From positions 2,289,845 through 2,353,844 of the forward strand of contig CM035359.1 in the NCBI GenBank assembly GCA_020137815.1: a stretch of 64,000 nt of DNA. Reading direction: 5' to 3'. Origin of the DNA: Hormiphora californensis. Taxonomy: Eukaryota > Ctenophora > Tentaculata > Cydippida > Pleurobrachiidae. Below the pieces are notes generated by a model. The model saw only the letters and a program-made list of their open reading frames with translations, did no database searches and was not told where the DNA came from. Shown here piece by piece: positions 57,796-64,000 of the stretch (the first letter of the stretch is position 1; the number at the start of each line of letters is the position of its first letter). Both the position numbers and the translations under genes were made by a program.

Positions 57796-58387
57796 AGGAT
57801 CTCTATAAGTATAATTATATTCACAAAAACAAGGCCAAGGTTCACAAGGAAACTAGAATAGTTGAACATAATTGTTCATGTAACAAGCTTTATACTCAGT
57901 CACTGAGTCAGTGAACACGGCGCCGGAGAGGCGAGACTTTAACTAACTGATTTATACTCAGTCCTTCAACAACTCCCTTGGTACTTGGGAAAACGCACAT
58001 GCTGTCTCACTACTGCCCTGAATCATTCAGTGAATGATGGATGTTGTCTTCCAAAATCACAGAGAAACTATTGATACTGTCTGTACAGACTCGATGAAAT
58101 GTGAAAATGTGAGCCTGAAGAAATCTACACAGACTGTAAACATGCTTTTCTCGTGTAAAGAAATAAAAAAGGGGCGCATTATGATTATCAAACTGTACCA
58201 GACTCCAAAAAGAAACATACCAGAGGAAAGACTGAATATGACGAAGAAAAAACAAGGGGCGACGGTAAAATAAAAAAGTGGTGATGCATATCTCTCTCAC
58301 TAGGAGACTATGGGTAGAGGGGGAGAGACTGGGTGATGTGAAAAGACTGTCAGCACTTTGAACATTGTAACTCTACATCATATATAC

Positions 58388-58417
58388 CTCGAATTGCATC
58401 TGACCCTTGGTAGCCAT
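58388..58417 (-). other. candidate first coding exon of an unknown gene
   Basis: ATG at 58417, ten codons (MATKGQMQFE), then donor GTATAT. The start context (ACCATGG) is good. The next exon would lie toward 57.3 kb or in the low-accuracy block; none was found. Confidence 0.2.
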
Positions 58418-59220
58418 GGTTATGAGAAATAAGGCTTCCTGCATGGTTTAGCCGGGAATAGACGAAAAAAACTTAATCTGAAGGATTCAATTCCAAACCT
58501 ACCATATAGTTCAAGATTGTGCTTTTTAACTAAATACATAATACCCCATCGTAAATGGCTTCTGATTTTCTAGCACAGTAATTAAGAAAGCCCTTTAAGT
58601 CGTGTGAACATTAAACTAGAGCTAAGTCACTTAAGCAGAAAGTAGGGAAAGTAACACACTCAAAGGATATCGGGATATACGAAACCCTAAGGTTTCAGAT
58701 AGAATTTTAACCTGCGCGAGACAAAGTGTCTACTCCTTTCAAAAGAAGCCTTTAAAACCTAGCTGCGTGGTAAAAACATCACGAACTACCGCCCAGTTGG
58801 TACAACCAAGCACCGAGCCAACAGCATGTCAACAGTTTAACGTGGTTGAGAAACGGTTCCCGCCCTTTTCACACACCCCAACTTGGAAGGTGTGTGAAAA
58901 GACTCACGAGAGCTTCAAACGAGTCAAATTTACAGGGAGGTACTTGTCAGCACTTGATGTTTCAAACAGTTTGTAGTTTTGTGTTCACAAGGAACAAGAA
59001 AATGAGCAATCGACGCTGCTCGCAAACAATTATAATCATGAGGACTTGCTAAGACGTTGTGTGTACGAGGGACTAAAACTTAGAGGGACAGAGAAAGGAA
59101 CGCTCAAGTTTTTGCCCAACTCACATGAGCTAATGGCCAATTATTCATGTCTAGTAGAATGCCATCCAAAACTATATAGTGCTAACGGTCCGTCTAGTTC
59201 GAACATCCCCCATCAGTGGC
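58418..59220. other. intergenic, no gene seen
   Basis: Unique sequence with a small inverted repeat near 58869-58900 (TTTCACACACC/GGTGTGTGAAAA). Confidence 0.45.
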
Positions 59221-59224
59221 AATG

Positions 59225-59418
<194 letters not shown>

Positions 59419-59530
59419 AGATAAAGATAGATACTGATGGAGAGAGGCATGGGAATTAGTTGGTGACAGAGCGAGTATAGGAGACCGAGAAGTGGGAATA
59501 GCGGGAATGAATGTTTCAGGAAACCTAACA

Positions 59531-59532
59531 GG

Positions 59533-59612
<80 letters not shown>

Positions 59613-59660
59613 AGTGAGAGAGAGAGAAACAGAGAAAGAAGGGAGAGAGAAGAGAGGCCC
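59531..59660. repeat. (GA)n microsatellite
   Basis: Interrupted GA tract. Confidence 0.97.
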
Positions 59661-59813
59661 CTATTTTGGTGCACCGCAGCTAGACAGGTGATGACACATG
59701 TGTGCGGTGGTGGCCCACTAAACAAGGTGCACGTGCCCATACACAGTTCCTAATCGGAGCACGCGATATAATTCCCACCACAGCTGTTATAGTTGGCAGA
59801 ACTGCATGATCTT

Positions 59814-61905
59814 CTGACGTCAGATGGACAGGACGGTCCTCTGACGTCTGATGGACAGAACAGTCCTCTGACGTCTGATGGACAGAACGGTCCTCTGACA
59901 TCTGATGGACAGAACGGTCCTCTAACTTCAGATGGACAGAACAGTCCTCTGACGTCAGATGGACAGAATGGTCCTCTGACGTCTGATGGTCAGAACAGTC
60001 CTCTAACGTCAGATGGACAGAACGGTCCTCTGACGTCAGATGGACAGAACAGTCCTCTAACTTCAGATGGACAGAACGGTCCTCTGACGTCTGATGGACA
60101 GAACGGTCCTCAGTCCTCTGACGTCAGATGGACAGAACAGTCCTCTGACGTCTGATGGACAGAACGGTCCTCTGACGTCAGATGGACAGAACGGCCTCCT
60201 CTGACGTCAGATGGACAGAATGGTCCTCTGACGTCAGATGGACAGAACGGTCCTCTGACGTCAGATGGACAGAACGGTCCTCTGACGTCTGATGGACAGA
60301 ACGGTCCTCTGACGTCTGATGGACAGAACGGTCCTCTGACGTCAGATGGACAGAACAGTCCTCTGACGTCAGATGGACAGAACGGTCCTCTGACGTCAGA
60401 TGGACAGAACGGTCCTCTAACTTCAGATGGACAGAACGGTCCTCTAACTTCAGATGGACAGAACGGTCCTCTGACGTCAGATGGACAGAACGGTCCTCTG
60501 ACGTCTGATGGACAGAACGGTCCTCTGACGTCAGATGGACAGAACAGTCCTCTGACGTCAGACGGACAGAACGGTCCTCTGACGTCTGATGGACAGAACA
60601 GTCCTCTGACGTCAGATGGACAGAACGGTCCTCTGACGTCTGATGGACAGAACGGTCCTCTGACGTCAGATGGACAGAACAGTCCTCTGAAGTCAGATGG
60701 ACAGAACGGTCCTCTGACGTCTGATGGACAGAACGGTCCTCTGACGTCAGATGGACAGAAAGGTCCTCTGACGTCTGATGGAAAGAACAGTCCTCTGAAG
60801 TCAGATGGACAGAACGGTCCTCTGACGTCAGATGGACAGAACAGTCCTCTGAAGTCAGATGGACAGAACGGTCCTCTGACGTCTGATGGACAGAACGGTC
60901 CTCTGACGTCAGATGGACAGAACGGTCCTCTAACTTCAGATGGACAGAAAGGTCCTCTGACGTCTGATGGACAGAACGGTCCTCTGACGTCTGATGGACA
61001 GAACGGTCCTCTGACGGCTGATGGACAGAACGGTCCTCTGACGTCAGATGGACAGAACGGTCCTCTGACGTCTGATGGACAGAACGGTCCTCTGACGTCT
61101 GATGGACAGAATGGTCTTCTGACGTCAGATGGACAGAACGGTCCTCTGACGTCTGATGGACAGAACGGTCCTCTGACGTCTGATGGACAGAACGGTCCTC
61201 TGACGTCTGATGGACAGAACGGTCCTCTGACGTCAGATGGACAGAACGGTCCTCTGACGTCAGATGGACAGAACGGTCCTCTGACGTCAGATGGACAGAA
61301 CGGTCCTCGGACGTCAGATGGACAGAACGGTCCTCTGACGTCTGATGGACAGAACGGTCCTCTGACGTCAGATGGACAGAACGGTCCTCTGACGTCAGAT
61401 GGACAGAACGGTCCTCTGACGTCAGATGGACAGAACGGTCCTCTGACATCTGATGGACCGAACAGTCCTCTGACGGCTGATGGACAGAACAGTCCTCTAA
61501 CGTCTGATGGACAGAACGGTCCTCTGACGTCTGATGGACAGAACGGTCCTCTGACGTCAGATGGACAGAACGGTCCTCTGACGTCTGATGGACAGAACAG
61601 TCCTCTGACGTCAGATGGACAGAACAGTCCTCTGACGTCAGATGGACAGAACGGTCCTCTGACGTCTGATGGACAGAACGGTCCTCTGACGTCTGATGGA
61701 CAGAACGGTCCTCTGACGTCTGATGGACAGAACGGTCCTCTGACGTCTGATGGACAGAACGGTCCTCTGACGTCTCATGGACAGAACAGTCCTCTGACGT
61801 CTGATGGACAGAACGGTCCTCTGACGTCTGATGGACAGAACGGTCCTCTGACGTCTGATGGACAGAACGGTCCCCTGACGTCTGATGGACAGAACGGCCC
61901 TCTTT
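59814..61905. repeat. 27-bp minisatellite, about 77 units (2.1 kb)
   Basis: Unit GACGTCAGATGGACAGAACG plus GTCCTCT. Variation is concentrated at CAG/CTG (GTCAGATGG or GTCTGATGG), at CGGTCC/CAGTCC and at GACGTC/AACTTC. Because 27 is divisible by 3 and no frame of the unit contains a stop, several frames stay open, including a 581-codon minus-strand frame with an ATG at 61923 (nine-residue unit SEDRSVHQT). Confidence 0.97.
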
Positions 61906-62800
61906 ATTTGACAGGGAACACAAAGGTTGATCATGGCTACGATGTGCCCAATCCTCTGATGAGAGATGAGTTCAGTAGAATCAGCAAATCACAGAAGCCC
62001 AAGTTAAATTGACGAAAGGCGAATTAAGAAAATGAAGAGAATAAGGCAAGATCATGCAGATACTAAACCGAATTGACACTTGCAGTATACTCTTGCACGC
62101 GGCTGGAAATAGCATCTCCCATCTCTCACAAGATGAAGAGCAAAATGATGTGCATGGAGAAGAATGATTCGTGCAATTGCATTCTGATTAATTCAAATAA
62201 TATGGCTTGATGCAAAACTAGCAAATAAACCCTCTGACCACCGTTAATAAAATTAAAAATGCAAGATTGTACGTCAATACCTGATAATTTGGAACCTTGA
62301 ATATGACACCTCAAATGTTACACTGTATAAATCTCCACTCTCCCCATGTTATACCACAGAATTTAACAGTACACAGTTTAACATGAGATTAACTCGACAC
62401 TCTGACTACAAGCGGGCAACAGAGAATCGATATATACTTGGTGCAGAACTGGGCCAGCCCTGTGTGTTTGTGTGTGCGTGTGTGTGAGAATGTGTGTTTG
62501 TGTCTGTGTCCTATCGCGAAGGTGCTTGTTTTGACGCTGAGTTCTATTAAAAGCACAGCATCTTCGCGCGCGCGTGTGTGTCGCTTTGGTGACACGCGCG
62601 CGCGTTTTCTGAGATCTGAGAGAGAAGAGCGATTGGTGTTTTGAGAGTGAGTTTTCTTTTGTCGGAGCGAAGCAACTTTCAAAAGCGTGTGTTCTCTTAG
62701 TCAACTGAACTGTAACAATCCTTTACCGTTACTTTTACATTCACAAAAATAAAAGACAACGTGTTTACTTTCGCCTTTACGCTCCAGCTGACGGGTACGC
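61906..62800. other. region likely containing the 5' LTR of the downstream retrotransposon
   Basis: Contains a TATTAAAAG box near 62546, a GCGCGCGCGTGTGTG...ACACGCGCGCGCG hairpin at 62564-62604 and an AATAAAA signal near 62745. The LTR start cannot be fixed without the 3' partner. Confidence 0.35.
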
Positions 62801-62877
62801 CCCATACGTGTCACGAAACCACCCCAAGAACGTCCCTTTCCAAACACCCCCGATTGCCGTCCTTACTTTACACCATC

Positions 62878-62892
62878 TGGTGACTTCCAAGG
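62878..62892 (+). other. candidate primer binding site
   Basis: TGGTGACTTCCAAGG follows TTTACA CCATC. LTR ends in ...ACA with a TGG-starting primer site a few bases later are usual in Ty3/gypsy elements. Confidence 0.35.
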
Positions 62893-62921
62893 AAACGGAC
62901 CCATCGAAGTAAACTATCACC

Positions 62922-64000
62922 ATGAATAACCACCGTGCCCACTCACCGGTTGACAGCCTTGCCGGTGACATTCAACCTGGAATGGTGGCGCGACGTGTCT
63001 TGGAGTACTCCACACCACGCAACCGGGATATCCGACTGAATCAGAGTGTTGTTAATCGCCAAAGAGCACATTTACCCAATACTTCCGTTGATGCTCAGAT
63101 CGTTGAACCTCCGAGGGTCAGACGATCGTTGTATGAAAGATCCCTTGACACTACCAGAAGAGTACCAGAACCGAGAGCCAATGCATCGATCATCAGCCAA
63201 GAGCCACTGTCTCAATGGGATACTATCGATCAGTTTGATCTCAACTCCACAGTAGCTTCCAGTCGACAGGTGCGGCCTAAGAGAGTCTTCAATGGCCGGC
63301 AGCATCAACAGAACCAACAACCCAGCAGACTGCAGGACCAGCGTCCGCCAGAATCATACCTAGCAGATTTGAACATTTCACGAGTTGATTCAGGCCGAGA
63401 ATCAGTGATTTTGCAACATGCTGATGCAGTTGCACCAAGGATCATGTCAAGTTCCCCGAAACGAGAGAATACGAGAGAAAGGATCCGAATCCCTGAAGAT
63501 AGACCCAAGACGCCAGAAAAAAGAATGTCACGGATTTTGAACCTATCAAGAGCTCCCAGTCGCCGAAACACTTCATCAACCAAACCAGACATCAAACAGT
63601 CATCATCAAGCAAACCGAACGTGCCCATAGCTCCCGCGGTAGCTCCAACAAGTTACCCAGTAGCAAATCAACTGAACACGCAACCAACTCAGATCAACCA
63701 AAACAGAGCCCCTCTCCCTGGAATAAAACCGCCAAAGTTCAAGGAAGGAAGTTGTCTGAAATCATACCTGGAAAGGTTTGAGGATTACCTTTCAACGGCG
63801 ACCGTAAACCCTCAGGATGTGCGTGGAATCCTAATAAACTGTATAAAGTGCGATCAAACATACAGGCGGATACGCCGCCTGAAGTTCAGCCAGGAAGAAA
63901 TGGCCGATCCAAATAAGCTGCTCAAGTTCATCCGTGACACCATACTGAACGATGCTGCCATCGCCGAGACAAATCGTTTGGAGCTAAAGGACATCAAACA
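62922..64000 (+). CDS. Ty3/gypsy-type gag polyprotein, partial (open at window end)
   Basis: ATG at 62922 (CACCATGAAT) opens a frame with no stop to 64000, about 359 codons. The first ~240 residues are basic, Arg/Ser/Pro/Gln-rich and disordered. After PGIKPPKFKEG at about residue 266 comes an alpha-helical segment (SYLERFEDYL...GILINCIKCD...MADPNKLLKFIRDTIL) with the layout of a retrotransposon capsid domain. Nucleocapsid, protease and RT would lie beyond the window. Assignment as gag rests on composition, on the capsid-like segment introduced by PPKF and on the upstream primer-site-like sequence. A host gene derived from gag is possible. Confidence 0.65.
   Translation, partial: MNNHRAHSPVDSLAGDIQPGMVARRVLEYSTPRNRDIRLNQSVVNRQRAHLPNTSVDAQIVEPPRVRRSLYERSLDTTRRVPEPRANASIISQEPLSQWDTIDQFDLNSTVASSRQVRPKRVFNGRQHQQNQQPSRLQDQRPPESYLADLNISRVDSGRESVILQHADAVAPRIMSSSPKRENTRERIRIPEDRPKTPEKRMSRILNLSRAPSRRNTSSTKPDIKQSSSSKPNVPIAPAVAPTSYPVANQLNTQPTQINQNRAPLPGIKPPKFKEGSCLKSYLERFEDYLSTATVNPQDVRGILINCIKCDQTYRRIRRLKFSQEEMADPNKLLKFIRDTILNDAAIAETNRLELKDIK

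Noticed and set aside
58010-58300. Overlapping 96- and 79-codon frames on opposite strands
   Set aside because: No splice partners or domain; cannot decide between strands.

Overview
This is nuclear DNA of a non-vertebrate metazoan. Every gene I could rebuild is split by GT-AG introns (one GC-AG), canonical TTAGGG telomere-type repeats occur internally, and the products are animal-type: Ig, ZP, ShKT and GDNF-receptor-like domains, a METTL27-like methyltransferase, a FLYWCH-MULE transposase, a Penelope-like element and a Ty3/gypsy-type gag. I cannot name the phylum from the sequence alone. Most single-exon open frames here are by-products of repeats; the real genes were rebuilt by joining short exons whose splice sites and phases agree.

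Layout. 199-2092 (-): small two- or three-helix membrane protein, 3 exons. 2578-6054: complete MULE DNA transposon with ~230-bp inverted ends and a five-exon transposase, inserted inside a short palindromic repeat. 6.1-9.6 kb: intergenic, with MITEs and (CT)n tracts. 9676 to at least 32967 (+): multi-exon surface protein with about four Ig domains, an Asp-Gly repeat linker, a ZP domain and a basic furin-like site; the 3' end is not resolved. Two antisense genes lie in its introns: a METTL27-like methyltransferase (16142-17721, -) and a secreted two-domain ShKT protein (23421-29833, -). The ShKT intron holds a 33-bp satellite interrupted by a very young Penelope-like element (23878-28368). 11.8-16.1 kb holds three Helitron-like non-autonomous copies with nested MITEs. 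33.8-36.1 kb is a block of inverted minisatellites around an interstitial telomeric tract. 41949-42400 (+): two-exon secreted-peptide precursor. 43386-55561 (-): an 18-exon gene, complete and phase-consistent, encoding about 648 residues: signal peptide, three GDNF-receptor/GAS1-like Cys modules, ZP domain, hydrophobic C-terminus. 59.8-61.9 kb: 27-bp minisatellite of about 77 units. 62922 to the window end (+): retrotransposon gag, open at the edge.

The most notable biology is two neighbouring genes that join different extracellular recognition modules (Ig, GDNF-receptor-like) to polymerising ZP domains; I know of no described GDNF-receptor-ZP fusion. The most notable technical point is that exons 3-4 of that gene appear twice. 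The two copies cannot both be spliced in frame, they are separated by sequence that looks like error-ridden reads of exon 2, and they differ by a 1.86-kb PIF/Harbinger-like fold-back insertion. This looks like two haplotypes joined in the assembly, with the insertion heterozygous.

Transposons visible with termini or target duplications: MULE, hAT MITE (three copies, perfect 8-bp duplications), PIF/Harbinger-like fold-back (TTA duplication with an empty allele), pogo-like MITEs (TA), Helitron-like (A|TC...CTAG|T), Penelope-like and LTR.
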